From: Symbiodinium natans
Lineage: Eukaryota > Sar > Dinophyceae > Suessiales > Symbiodiniaceae
DNA: 64,000 nt
Assembly (NCBI GenBank): GCA_905221605.1
Contig: CAJNDS010001480.1
Location: 124,001-188,000 of the forward strand
Direction of reading: 5' to 3'
Under the pieces are notes generated by a model. That model was not told the origin of the DNA. It was given only the letters and a program-made list of their open reading frames with translations, and searched no databases. Each line of letters opens with the position of its first letter. Position 1 is the first letter of the stretch. This document shows positions 56,601-63,008 of the stretch, piece after piece. A program made the position numbers and the translations under genes.

Positions 56601-59600
56601 AATTCCTATTAAGGGACTGTTCGTATAAAGTGGGAACACCCCAAGGTAAAAACCCGAGGGGGAAACGCAAGGATTGAGGAGACTAGCATCCATGGAGCCA
56701 TCGGGGGCCAGGTTGAAGCAAACCCTCAAAGCCCAAAAAAACCCAAAGCCCTGAACTTTCGAACCCTAGAACCCGGGAACCCAAAAAACCCTAATCCCTA
56801 AAGCCTTAAAACCCAAAAAACTATAAACACCCTAAAACCCTAAAACCTGACCCATAAGCCGTAAGCCCTAAACTCCAAAGCCCCAGCCCTGAACCCTAGA
56901 CCTTAAGCCCAAAAGCTTCATAGCTCGAAACCCTGTAGAAAGCCTCTGGTTTAAGGTTTAGGGTTTAGGGTTTAGGGTTTAGGGTTTAGGGTTTAGGGTT
57001 CCAAAGCTCACAAACTCTGTAGAAAGGCCCGCAACAAGGGGGCCACTCAAGCAGACCATGGCCCGCCACAATCCCTGGGGGCCCCTGGGACATCCCAAGC
57101 CAAACGCTAAACCTGAGACCTTAAACCCCTAAACCCCTAAACCCCTAAACCCCCAAACCCCCAAAACCCCTAAACCCCTAAACACCCCTAAACCCCTAAA
57201 CCCCAAACCCCTAAACCCCTAAACCCAAACCCCTAAACCCCTAAACCCTACAACTCCTAAAACTAAACCCTAAACCCCTAAACCCCTACACCCCTAAACC
57301 CCTAAACCCTACATAAACCCCAAAACCCCTAAACCCGAAACCCCAAAACCCCAAAACCCCAAAACCCCAAAACCCCAAAACCCCAAAACCCCTAAACCCC
57401 TAAACCCCTAAACCCTAAAACCCAAAAACCCAAAGTCCCTAAAACCCTAAAACCCTAAAACCCTAAAACCCTAAAACCCCAAACTCGAAACTCGAAACCC
57501 CTAAACCCTAAAACCCCCAAACCCTAAACCCTAAACCCTAAACCCTAAACCCTAAACCCTAAACCCTAAACCCTAAACCCTAAACCCTAAACCCCTAAAC
57601 CCCAACGTCTACTCCAAGAGCCGGCCGCAGGCTCCAGACCCGCCCTCGCAGAAAGAGGCAGGGCTGGGAGGGTTCAGGGTTTGGGGTTTAGGGTTTAGGG
57701 TTTAGGCTTTAGGGTTTAGGGTTTAGGGTTTGGGGTTTAGGGTTTGGGGTTTAGGGTTCTGGGGTTTAGGGTTTGGGGGTCTAGGGTTTTGGGGTTTGGG
57801 GTTCAGGGTTTAGGGTGTTGGGTTCGGCTTTGCTTTCAGGCCCAGGGCTCTTGGGTGGTTTAGCGTTCTATTGGGATTTAGGGCTATGGTTAATTGCGGG
57901 TTTTCGGGGCTAAGGATTTTATATTCTGAGACGGAACCCTAACCCTAAACCCTAAACCCTAAACTGACAGCCCTATAAACAACCTTCATAGAACCTTCAT
58001 AGTGCCCTTGAGAACGGTTTCTGAGAGGCTCCATGCGCCCTTTGCGCCCAACGTGGCCGAGCTACCCTATACCCTATACCCTAAACCCTAAACCCTAAAC
58101 CCTAAACCCTAAACCCTAAACCCTAAACCCTAAACCCTAAACCCTAAACCCTAAACCCTACACCCTAACCTGCAACTTACGAGAGGCAGGCCTGTCGCTC
58201 CTTCAGATCCGCGACTATTACGTCTTCTCCTTCTGTAGTCTTGCCCGGCTTGACCATCTTGCACGATGCAGGAGCCAGCACACAGATGTGCACAGGCTCT
58301 AAACCCTAAACCCTAAACCCTAAACCCTAAACCCTAAACCCTAAACCCTAAACCCTAAACCCTAATCCCTCTCTGGTGTCGTTGGCCAAGGACGCTCAGA
58401 GCAAGCCTCCAGTGGTCATCGACGTCAACCTCTTGCAGACCTTGACGCCAGTGGATGAGCTCAGGGTTTAGGGTTTAGGGTTTAGGGTTTAGGGTTTAGG
58501 GTTTAGGGTTTAGGGTTTAGGGAAACTGTCCCCCGGCCACAGCCCTAAATCCTTATGCCCCCAAAATAGGGTTTGAGGGTTTGGGCACAAGGCCTTGCAT
58601 TGCCAAAATTGGCTTTCACATATCCTAGTCTTCAAACGCCTCGGTTTAGGGTGTACCCTGAACCCTAAACCCCAAACCAAAAACCCTAGAAACCTAACCC
58701 TTAACCCTTAACCCCCAAACCCTAAACCCTAAACCCGAAACCCTAAACCCTCAACCCCCTCCCAAACCCTAAACCCTAAACCCTAAACCCTAAACCCTAA
58801 ACCCTAAACTCTAAACCTGCGAACATGGCAGCGTGCAGCAGGTCCGAAATGCCTTCCGCGAGTTGCAGCACGTGGGAGCATTGGATTGGGATGGCTACTT
58901 GGCCGCATGCAGGGCTTAGGGTGTAGGCTGTGGGCTTTAGGGTTTAGGATTTAGGGTTCAGGGTTTAGGGTTCAAGGTGTGGGAATTAGGGTGTCCACAA
59001 AACCCTAAGAGGTTTCCGGGCTTTTCGAAAACGCACCCGTGTACCTAATCCCTGTAAAACCTTTAGCCCCCCAAAATCCTACTGTGAACCCTAAGCACCC
59101 CTAAACCCTATTCACAACCCCCCCCCCCCCCCATGGCAGAGGCAGTGCAACAGACCTGATGCACCCTAAGCCCCTAAAGCCCCTAAAGCCCCGAAACCTA
59201 AACCTTCGGGTTCGCAGCAAGGCTACCTGACCCATCTCGGAGCTCTTCTAGTCCGCCTACCAGTGGCTTCGACCAGAATCTGCAGAGTTTTGTCGCGGGG
59301 TTTCGGAGGTTTAGGATTTGGGTTTCGGGGGTTGATTTTGGGTTCGGGGGTGTTAAGGGTTTTAGGGTTTAGAGTAAAGCTTAGAATTTTGGGGGGTTTT
59401 GGGTTTAGAAGTTTAGAGAGTCTAGGGTTTAGAGTCTTGGGCTTTGGGGCTTAGGGACTACCAGGGCTTGGTGGTCCCCCCCTCCCGTCTCTCCAGGATC
59501 TTGTCTGCTCCCAAGAGATTACGATAATGGGTCGGAAGAATTACTAATAGTATTCCCTTATGGTCCCTTTATATACACATACTATAAATGACGCCCCACC

Positions 59601-60744
59601 CCCCCTCCCAAAGCCCTATTCTCATTATGCAGGCCCCTACAGTAGCTCTAAACCCTAAACCCTAAACCCACAAAATGTACTTTCAATAACCCCCAAAGCT
59701 CTGGCCCTAACTATTCAGCCCACTGTTTTAGACTACCACACAAGTGAAGTACATTTGCCCACCCCTTCAAATCCCCAGTTCGGATCGGGAGCCCAAGCTA
59801 GAGATCTAGGGTTTAGGGTTTAGGGTTTAGGGTTTAGGGTCCATCTCTCAGGTGCATCCTGAGATTGCAGACATTCAGTACGGCCGTGTAAGCTTTTGGG
59901 TTTAGGGTAAACCGTGTAAACCCTGAACCCTAAACCCTAAACCCTGTAGTGTATCCTGTGTCTTACCTGAACACCCTGATGTGCCCCAAGTGCACCCGAA
60001 CCCCTGCCTTCAAGAACGAAAACGCCAGAAACCCCAACATCTTCCCCTAAGCCCTGCCTAAACCCTAAAAACCTTTAGCCCTAAGCCCTGAACCCCAAAC
60101 CTGCAGCCCAAAACGCCACAACTGGGACCATCTAGCATCCCAGGTACCCTTCAAGGAGCCCGGAAGACTCTAGACGGGCTACCCTCAGGACCCTGAAGCC
60201 CTAAGCGGCCTTTGCAGACGCTTAAACATACCTTACTCCATGAACCCCAAACCCTAGTCCCGCCCCAAACCCTTAGCCCGAACCCCCCCTTAAACCCCCC
60301 AAACCCAAAATCCACCCAGACCTTAAACCCTGAAACCCTAAATCTCCAGACCTTACCCCCCCTGTCCCCTAGACCCCCAGCCCTAAACCCCTAAACCCCC
60401 TCCGCCCTTAAGCCGCTGTGAACCTTACCCTAAACCCTAAACCCTAACTAAACCCTAAACCTTAAGCCCTAAACCCTAAACCTTAAAACAGAAACCCTAA
60501 ACCCTAAACCCTAAACCCTAAACCCTAAACCCTAAACCCTAAACCCTAAACCCTAAACCCTAAACCCTAAACCCTAAACCCTAACCTAAACCCTAAACCC
60601 TAAACCCTAAACCCTAAACCCTAAACCCTAAACCCTAAACCCTAAACCCTAAACCCTAAACCCTAAACCCTAAACCCTTCCCGGAAGGTGGCTCCGGCGC
60701 TCGGCGCGGCGCTCTTCATGGCCGGACTGTTGGGATGCCCCGAG
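32837..60744 (+). CDS. DEAH-box RNA helicase (DHX36-like class), at least 25 short exons, incomplete
   Basis: Exons over 28 kb spell the superfamily-2 helicase core in order: DTGSG/GKSTQVPQY (motif I, ATP phosphates), CTQPRRLAAVSLA (Ia), GASHIIVDE/AH (II), VIVMSATLDVS (III), VPLHSSVPPAEQQRAF, VILGTDIAETSITIPD (V; family usually TNIAET), SQANLLQRAGRAGRVQRGTC (VI). The HA2 winged-helix part follows: EMQRVPLDEAVLAL, VRNAFRELQHVGALDWDG, YLTHLGALLVRLP, VAPALGAALFMAGLLGCPE. These proteins use ATP to unwind RNA or remodel RNA-protein complexes, in nucleus or cytosol. Motifs I and II are each split by an intron, and phases match across almost every junction. Three gaps remain: between the YAPRL exon and motif II, in the linker after FLEDSW, and motif IV (VFLPGW), not found with confidence. 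A coiled-coil exon precedes the core. The start and stop codons are not identified. Confidence 0.88.
33046..33098 (+). CDS. Helicase exon: start of motif I
   Basis: LGRGRSRVTLVAADTGS. The glycine codon of GSGK is split G|GC. Donor GCAGAT. Confidence 0.85.
33834..33889 (+). CDS. Helicase exon: rest of motif I
   Basis: (G)KSTQVPQYVLDDVISQGP. Carries the Walker A lysine. Acceptor CCGCAG|G after a pyrimidine tract; donor GTGCTC. Confidence 0.9.
34204..34288. repeat. (TTTACGG)n variant array
   Basis: About 12 units of GGTTTAC following ordinary TTTAGGG, a one-base variant made uniform. Confidence 0.93.
34645..34767. mobile_element. Palindromic element family A, copy 2
   Basis: Same termini, opposite orientation to copy 1. 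GATTCC lies directly outside both ends, either a target duplication or chance. Confidence 0.85.
34798..34862 (+). CDS. Helicase exon: motif Ia
   Basis: GSSCHIVCTQPRRLAAVSLA then S/R. Donor AG|GCGAGC. A long reverse-strand open frame over the same bases is a shadow. Confidence 0.88.
35671..35730 (+). CDS. Helicase exon: VAWERGE
   Basis: (R)VAWERGERPGEASVGYAPR then L. Matches the AERVA.ERGE..G..VGY segment after motif Ia. Acceptor TTGGAG|G. Confidence 0.85.
35755..35885. repeat. (TTTAGGG)n array
   Basis: About 18 units just after the VAWERGE helicase exon. Confidence 0.94.
36181..36415. mobile_element. Palindromic element family A, copy 3, expanded
   Basis: Same ends but 235 bp: the inner ACTTATAAC...TCCTTATAACCC unit is repeated. 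The right end runs straight into TTTAGGG repeats. Confidence 0.82.
37400..37460. repeat. Uninterrupted poly-C tract, 61 bp
   Basis: Sixty-one C in a row. Other long runs: G at 35017-35041, C at 48488-48540 with few breaks. Confidence 0.9.
38527..38770. mobile_element. Family C copy with about 102-bp tandem duplication
   Basis: A left end (CTTGGGATGCCCCCCTTGTC) is followed by two copies (38597, 38699) of a block starting ATAAGGGAACATCCTAAGAA and ending CATGTTGACGAA. Confidence 0.6.
39418..39482 (+). CDS. Helicase exon: motif II start (DE)
   Basis: (C)TVGALLPRLSRLGASHIIV then DE. Acceptor CCAAG|G; donor GAG|GTGCGC splits DEAH after DE. Confidence 0.9.
40191..40240 (+). CDS. Helicase exon: motif II end (AH)
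   Basis: AHTRDIHTDLLLTVLL. Completes DEAH. Acceptor AAGCAG|G, donor GA|GTGCCC. Confidence 0.9.
41281..41366. repeat. (TTTAGGG)n array
   Basis: About 11 units before the 28-nt helicase exon. Confidence 0.93.
41398..41425 (+). CDS. Helicase 28-nt micro-exon
   Basis: (E)LLSRSDDLK. Acceptor ACCAAG|G, donor GTCCGC. It fills the expected gap before motif III in the right phase. Confidence 0.8.
41565..41981 (+). CDS. Hypothetical 138-aa open frame inside a helicase intron
   Basis: ATG to TAA with natural composition in the middle: a charged helical stretch (RHEDLKQAFAERRENKIAEG) then HASKACAEAREHADDIHEEV. Near the end a 12-base unit is repeated about three times (CPTLCPTLCPTL). It lies wholly between helicase exons at 41398 and 42548 and has no telomere repeat. 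It could be a nested gene, a mobile-element remnant or a cassette exon. Long frames on the other strand (127 and 105 codons) make the coding strand uncertain. Confidence 0.3.
   Translation: MSRHWCLAHRVVIWIVLQQDRRPCSGTRMPGPADASVWTERHEDLKQAFAERRENKIAEGEGKHASKACAEAREHADDIHEEVFHCASTTPPWRDGQACCPRPRPTLCPTLCPTLRKATCYIGAKGICLVSVGQMNSP
42548..42582 (+). CDS. Helicase exon: motif III
   Basis: VIVMSATLDVS. Acceptor GCGCAG|G; GC donor AA|GCCGCT. Confidence 0.92.
42965..43028 (+). CDS. Helicase exon after motif III
   Basis: (K)WQNHFADFGCELVQAGGRP then YQ. Matches the F..YF...PV....GR.YPV segment. Acceptor CAAG|G, GC donor. Confidence 0.85.
43110..43405. repeat. (GGGGTTTA)/(GGGGTTGA) variant array
   Basis: About 36 octamers, mostly TTTAGGGG with scattered TTGAGGGG. 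Confidence 0.92.
43721..43756 (+). CDS. Helicase exon: FFLEDSW
   Basis: VEKFFLEDSWQT, matching V.V.YLEDVL. GA donor (GAGACC) inferred. Confidence 0.8.
44372..44431 (+). CDS. Helicase exon before the linker
   Basis: DIVETLRWRPESGSEPEMW; the 3' limit is uncertain. A partial copy of its end recurs at 44536-44590. Confidence 0.65.
44524..44692. repeat. (GGGTTAGA)n variant array
   Basis: About 12 perfect octamers from 44598, preceded by two units and a duplicated piece of the helicase exon end. Confidence 0.92.
46181..46253. mobile_element. Palindromic element family B, short copy
   Basis: ACTTGGAGGTACTTA to AAGTACCATGAACTTCCAAGT-type end, only 73 bp. Confidence 0.65.
46339..46636 (+). CDS. Probable helicase linker exon, cysteine-containing
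   Basis: A nearly 300-nt open frame with even codon use (EKIAPDGEKQQGLPRQDWD ... DEADTKRSYFSTATCGSCEP ... CYRCTSPVPKNLK). It lies between the DIVETL exon and the QSLPESVIPF exon, where DHX36-like proteins carry a variable linker. An acidic frame (EDAQAAICDVEPVAKSG) overlaps it, so the frame is not settled. Confidence 0.45.
47044..47127 (+). CDS. Helicase exon: VIPFHLLAAIIKW
   Basis: ATVKVVQSLPESVIPFHLLA then AIIKWVDG, matching the DL..ALI..I segment before motif IV. Acceptor CTCAAG|G. The frame remains open to TGA at 47197-47199, so this could instead be a last exon. Confidence 0.7.
47217..47282. repeat. (GA)n microsatellite
   Basis: About 65 bp of GAGAGA with few interruptions. Confidence 0.9.
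47340..48300. other. About 1 kb without telomere arrays or clear gene
   Basis: Mixed-composition sequence in the helicase motif IV gap. CTCAG|GTCTTCTGGGGTGGCTGG at about 47398 reads VFWGGW and might be a diverged VFLPGW exon, but its splice phase does not fit. A 70-codon reverse frame at 47860-48072 has no recognisable feature. Confidence 0.4.
48319..48425 (+). CDS. Exon-like open frame
   Basis: Acceptor CAGCAG|G, frame FFGVSQYFASKHGHQEVDFR then DAPIVAEYLEARNPI and TAA. It sits in the helicase motif IV gap but does not look like motif IV. Product unknown. Confidence 0.35.
48891..48995. mobile_element. Palindromic element family C
   Basis: GGGATGTTCCCCCTTATACTA and inverse TAGTATAAGGGGGAAAATCCC-type end. 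AATAGGACC lies on both flanks, consistent with an 8-9 bp target duplication. Confidence 0.68.
49225..49264 (+). CDS. Helicase exon: AFLHRDPLL
   Basis: AVCSAFLHRDPLL. Acceptor GCGGAG|G, GC donor; phase 1 exit. Confidence 0.72.
49694..49720 (+). CDS. Helicase 27-nt micro-exon: IVPLHS
   Basis: (R)HLDIVPLH(S). Matches the conserved LPLHS segment. Acceptor CCGAG|G, donor A|GCACGG. Confidence 0.82.
50348..50409 (+). CDS. Helicase exon: VPPAEQQRAF
   Basis: (S)SVPPAEQQRAFQPAYAGRR then K. Acceptor TCTCAG|G after pyrimidines; GC donor. Confidence 0.88.
50848..50965. mobile_element. Palindromic element family D, intact copy
   Basis: CTTACTATGGTCCCTTACC to GCAAGGGACCAT, without a telomere array at the point where the 26.6-kb copy has one. 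Confidence 0.58.
51198..51223 (+). CDS. Helicase 26-nt micro-exon: motif V start
   Basis: VILGTDIA plus GA. Joins in phase to ETSITIPD. Acceptor CTTCAG|G; GA donor (GAATCTTG). Confidence 0.82.
51669..51752 (+). CDS. Helicase exon: motif V
   Basis: (E)TSITIPDILCVIDSGLARI then KKHTNLEA. Acceptor GCTGAG|G; the donor (GA at 51753) is chosen for phase. Confidence 0.88.
51829..51929. repeat. (TTTAGGG)n array
   Basis: About 14 units between helicase motifs V and VI. Confidence 0.94.
52101..52191 (+). CDS. Helicase exon: motif VI
   Basis: ARPLAKVVWASQANLLQRAG then RAGRVQRGTC, with the arginine fingers of motif VI. Acceptor CTGCAG|C, GC donor. Confidence 0.93.
52225..52420. repeat. (TTTAGGGG)n array with TTACTTAGGGG variants
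   Basis: Octamers with a repeated GGGGTTACTTA insertion, showing copying of a mutated unit. Confidence 0.88.
52756..52791 (+). CDS. Helicase exon after motif VI
   Basis: VHLLTYKRFQLL, the C..LY....F segment. Acceptor CCGAG|G. A GTGAGC donor four bases later is an alternative. Confidence 0.78.
53008..53131. mobile_element. Palindromic element family A, copy 4
   Basis: 124 bp, nearly identical to copy 1 and in the same orientation, which implies recent activity. Confidence 0.85.
53475..53560. repeat. (CCCTAAA)n array
   Basis: About 12 units; a TTTAGGG array in the opposite orientation follows at 53672-53739. Confidence 0.93.
54128..54251. mobile_element. Palindromic element family A, copy 5
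   Basis: 124 bp, orientation of copy 2, within 1 kb of copy 4. Confidence 0.85.
54666..54730 (+). CDS. Helicase exon: HA2 winged helix
   Basis: EMQRVPLDEAVLALCELGLD then P/W. Matches PEI.R.PL.E..L....LGL. Acceptor CCGCAG|G, GC donor. Confidence 0.88.
55647..55949. repeat. 153-bp tandem duplication
   Basis: Two nearly identical copies (55647-55795, 55800-55949), starting GCCTCTACCCCCGCCTGACC. They differ by one T in a poly-T run. Open frames here repeat with it. Confidence 0.9.
56549..56645. mobile_element. Palindromic element family C, second copy
   Basis: CTTGGGATGTCCCTCCTTAT to the inverse AGTGGGAACACCCCAAG. Confidence 0.65.
57120..57600. repeat. Mosaic CCCCTAAA / CCCCAAAA / CCCTAAA tract
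   Basis: Blocks of CCCCTAAA, then about eight CCCCAAAA, then CCCTAAAA, then CCCTAAA, each internally uniform. Confidence 0.9.
58028..58058 (+). CDS. Helicase 31-nt micro-exon
   Basis: (W)LHAPFAPNVA, corresponding to the FL..PP...AV segment and giving the right spacing. GA donor inferred. Confidence 0.62.
58067..58162. repeat. (CCCTAAA)n array
   Basis: About 13 units directly after the 31-nt helicase exon. Confidence 0.92.
58385..58462 (+). CDS. Exon-like island inside a helicase intron
   Basis: Frame LVSLAKDAQSKPPVVIDVNL then LQTLTPVDEL is protein-like, yet it lies between two helicase exons that join without it. May be a cassette exon or chance. Confidence 0.3.
58842..58893 (+). CDS. Helicase exon: ELQHVGALD
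   Basis: VRNAFRELQHVGALDWD. Acceptor CAGCAG|G; donor G|GCTACTTGG lies in a target duplication. Confidence 0.88.
58898..59221 (+). mobile_element. Introner with GCTA target duplication
   Basis: CTTGGCCGC at the left, CGCAGCAAG at the right, GCTA at 58894-58897 and 59222-59225. The GC donor is the start of the duplicated target. Confidence 0.75.
59222..59262 (+). CDS. Helicase exon: YLTHLGALL
   Basis: (G)YLTHLGALLVRLP, matching LT.LG..LA.LPV. Acceptor GCAAG|G, donor GTGGCT. Confidence 0.88.
59267..60687 (+). mobile_element. Long intron with GTGG target duplication
   Basis: GTGGCT follows both RLP and the acceptor; ends are CTTCG and GGAAG. At 1.4 kb it must hold later insertions, including telomere arrays and a palindromic element near 59520-59630. 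Confidence 0.55.
60423..60678. repeat. (CCCTAAA)n array
   Basis: About 33 units ending at CCCGGAAG|G, the acceptor of the last helicase exon found. Confidence 0.95.
60688..60744 (+). CDS. Helicase exon: GALFGC segment
   Basis: VAPALGAALFMAGLLGCPE, matching LPV.P..GK.L..GALF.CLDP. Acceptor GGAAG|G; donor GC or later. Confidence 0.82.
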
Positions 60745-61069
60745 GCAGGTTTTGGGGCGTTTGGGGGGTTTGGGGGGTTTGGGGTTTAGGATTTAGGGTT
60801 TAGGGCTAGGTTTTTTTTGGGCCGAGTTACGGGCTTCTTGGGGATTTGATTTTTTGGGGGGTTTGGGGCGTTGAGGGTTTTAGTATCTAGGGTAGGGTTT
60901 GGGTCTGGGGTTTTGGGTTTAGGGTTCAGGGTTTCGAAGCGCTTCAAGGACGACGTCTCTTAGGATTTTGGGGAGCAGAGTTTCAGAATCTTTCAACTGA
61001 GGATTGTTTATCGGTGGTTGGTGTCTGCGATGAGGATGTAATCATAGTGGCTGACGGTTTAGGGTTTAG

Positions 61070-61168
61070 GGTTTAGGGGTTTAGGGGTTTAGGGGTTTAG
61101 GGGTTTAGGGGTTTAGGGGTTTAGGGGTTTAGGGGTTTAGGGGTTTAGGGGTTTAGGGGTTTAGGGGG
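61070..61168. repeat. (TTTAGGGG)n array
   Basis: Eleven perfect octamers. Confidence 0.93.
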
Positions 61169-61393
61169 TACTCTGAACTGAAAGTGTCTCTCAGTCTCAA
61201 CCTCGGCTTCTTGGGGGCTTTGAGGCTGACGATTTCCCGAGCAAAAGCTCAGGGAGCTAAGCTCTCCAACCCCGAAGTCCGGGAGCACATGGGCCCTAAA
61301 ACGTAAGCTTTGCTTTTAAGCCCTCAAACCCCTCAGCCCTGAAGCTATAGCCCTAAACCCTAAAAACCTAAACCCGGTACCCTGAACCCTAGA

Positions 61394-61470
61394 GTCCCGA
61401 GAGCACCAAGAGCAGCAAGAGGCCGCCAGCCGAGTGGCCGCCACACTAGATGGGCGCGAGGTGGGCCCGG
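61394..61470 (+). CDS. Exon-like island, possible helicase C-terminal exon
   Basis: Frame REHQEQQEAASRVAATLDGR then EVGPAVSR after TCCCGAG. Compatible with the charged segment after HA2, but unproven. Confidence 0.35.
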
Positions 61471-62304
61471 CTGTTTCAAGGACCTGGTTGTTGAACCCTA
61501 ACGCCCAAATCCTAAACCCTACACCTAAACCTTACACCCTTAACCCTAAACCCTACACCCTAAACCCTAAACCCTAAACCGGTGTAATGTATGGGGTGTA
61601 ACTAGGGATAAAAAAAGGGCTCGCGGGGTGTAGGCTTGAGTTTACGGCTTTAGGGCTTTAGGGTTTAGGGTTTGGGGCTTATAGCCTGAGAGCATTGGGG
61701 AGTACGAGAGAGAATCTGGGAGTGTCTGAGAGTGCAATTGCTCAAGTTAGGGCTCTTCACGAAGATACTTGGCGGCTCTGTGGAGTAGGGTTAGGTGTTA
61801 AGGTTTACTGAACCCCGAAAAAAAAAACATATTCTTCCATCTTCAGGGTAATATAGGGTTTTTTTTTATGTTTTTTCTTTCTGGGTTCTTAAGCAAATAG
61901 TAGAAGGGTTCTATACAGCTCAGGACTGGGAGTTTACACTTTGTGGTGGGGGTCGATGCGGGGGTTTCCGCAAACGAGTGGCCCTTTCTTGCAGGGGGAC
62001 CCTTAGTTTTTGAAAAGTCCCGTGCTTGCACCCTGAACCCTGAACCCTGAACCCTAAACCCTAAACCCTAAACCCTAAACCCTAAACCCTAAACCCTAAA
62101 CCCCTCACTCCCAACACCTTAGACTGCCTTTCCGGAAAGGTTTGGGCTCGACGACAGGGCGCCGAGCTCGATGTGGGTTGGGGATGGTTGGAGTTCAGGA
62201 ATCACCCTCAACCCTGAACCCCAAAACCCCCAAACTCCTAGGCCCTAAGCCCTGAACCCTAAACCCTAAACCCCAAACCCCTAAACCAAGACCCTTGGTA
62301 TAGA

Positions 62305-62371
62305 GCTTACGCGATGCGGAATGGGGCCCTCGGCTTGCTATTGACTTCGTCCTGCCGAATACTTGCAAGGT
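62305..62371 (+). CDS. Exon-like island with consensus donor
   Basis: Acceptor TATAG, frame SLRDAEWGPRLAIDFVLPNT then CK, donor AAG|GTATGT, close to the textbook consensus. Product unknown. Confidence 0.42.
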
Positions 62372-62837
62372 ATGTTCCCACCTGCACCTAGAGGCTTCCT
62401 AGAAACCCTCAGGAACTTGTTGAGGGTTGAGGGTTTAGGGCTTAGGGTTTAGGGTTTAGTGTTGAGGGTTAGCATAATGTAGATATCCTGGACATTTCTC
62501 TAAGGGTATATATGTTCATACGTATGTATAGAATCCTCTTCGTCCCTGACCTTTCGATGACCACGGCTGCGCATGAGACAAGCCCCGTGGACAGATACGG
62601 GTCACACAGCGAAGTGCTCAGCCGTTCCCCGGGGCTCCAAGAACCCAGCGTGCCGAAGAAACTCGCACGCTGGAGATACGGCCACGGGACAGCTGGCAAT
62701 CTCCCCCCTCCCCCCCACTCAAAAAAAACAAAAACAAAAGCAAAAGATAAGGTTTGGGGGTTTTGGGTTTGGGGTTTCGGGTTTAGGGTCTAGGGTGTAG
62801 GGTTTAGGGTTAGGGGGTGTTGGGGTAGGGTTTAATC

Positions 62838-63008
62838 ATGAGGTTTCTTAGATGGGTAGTTGCGAAGCCGGCATCTGCGCGCCATGAGAGCGAACGGCAG
62901 GTTGACATGTCGATGAACCCTAATTCAACCCGACACCCTCGGCTCGCCACGTCAAGCGTTCACCTCTTCCCTGTACTCAACGAAGTGAGCAAGACGAAGT
63001 GCTCATGA
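62838..63008 (+). CDS. Small open frame, 56 aa
   Basis: ATG to TGA: MRFLRWVVAKPASARHESER ... FPVLNEVSKTKCS. It may be an internal or terminal exon read through its acceptor. Unknown. Confidence 0.28.
   Translation: MRFLRWVVAKPASARHESERQVDMSMNPNSTRHPRLATSSVHLFPVLNEVSKTKCS

Noticed and set aside
57610-57655. Possible helicase exon APDPPSQ
   Set aside because: Resembles the FL..PP segment, but the exon at 58028 supplies that segment with correct phase and spacing.
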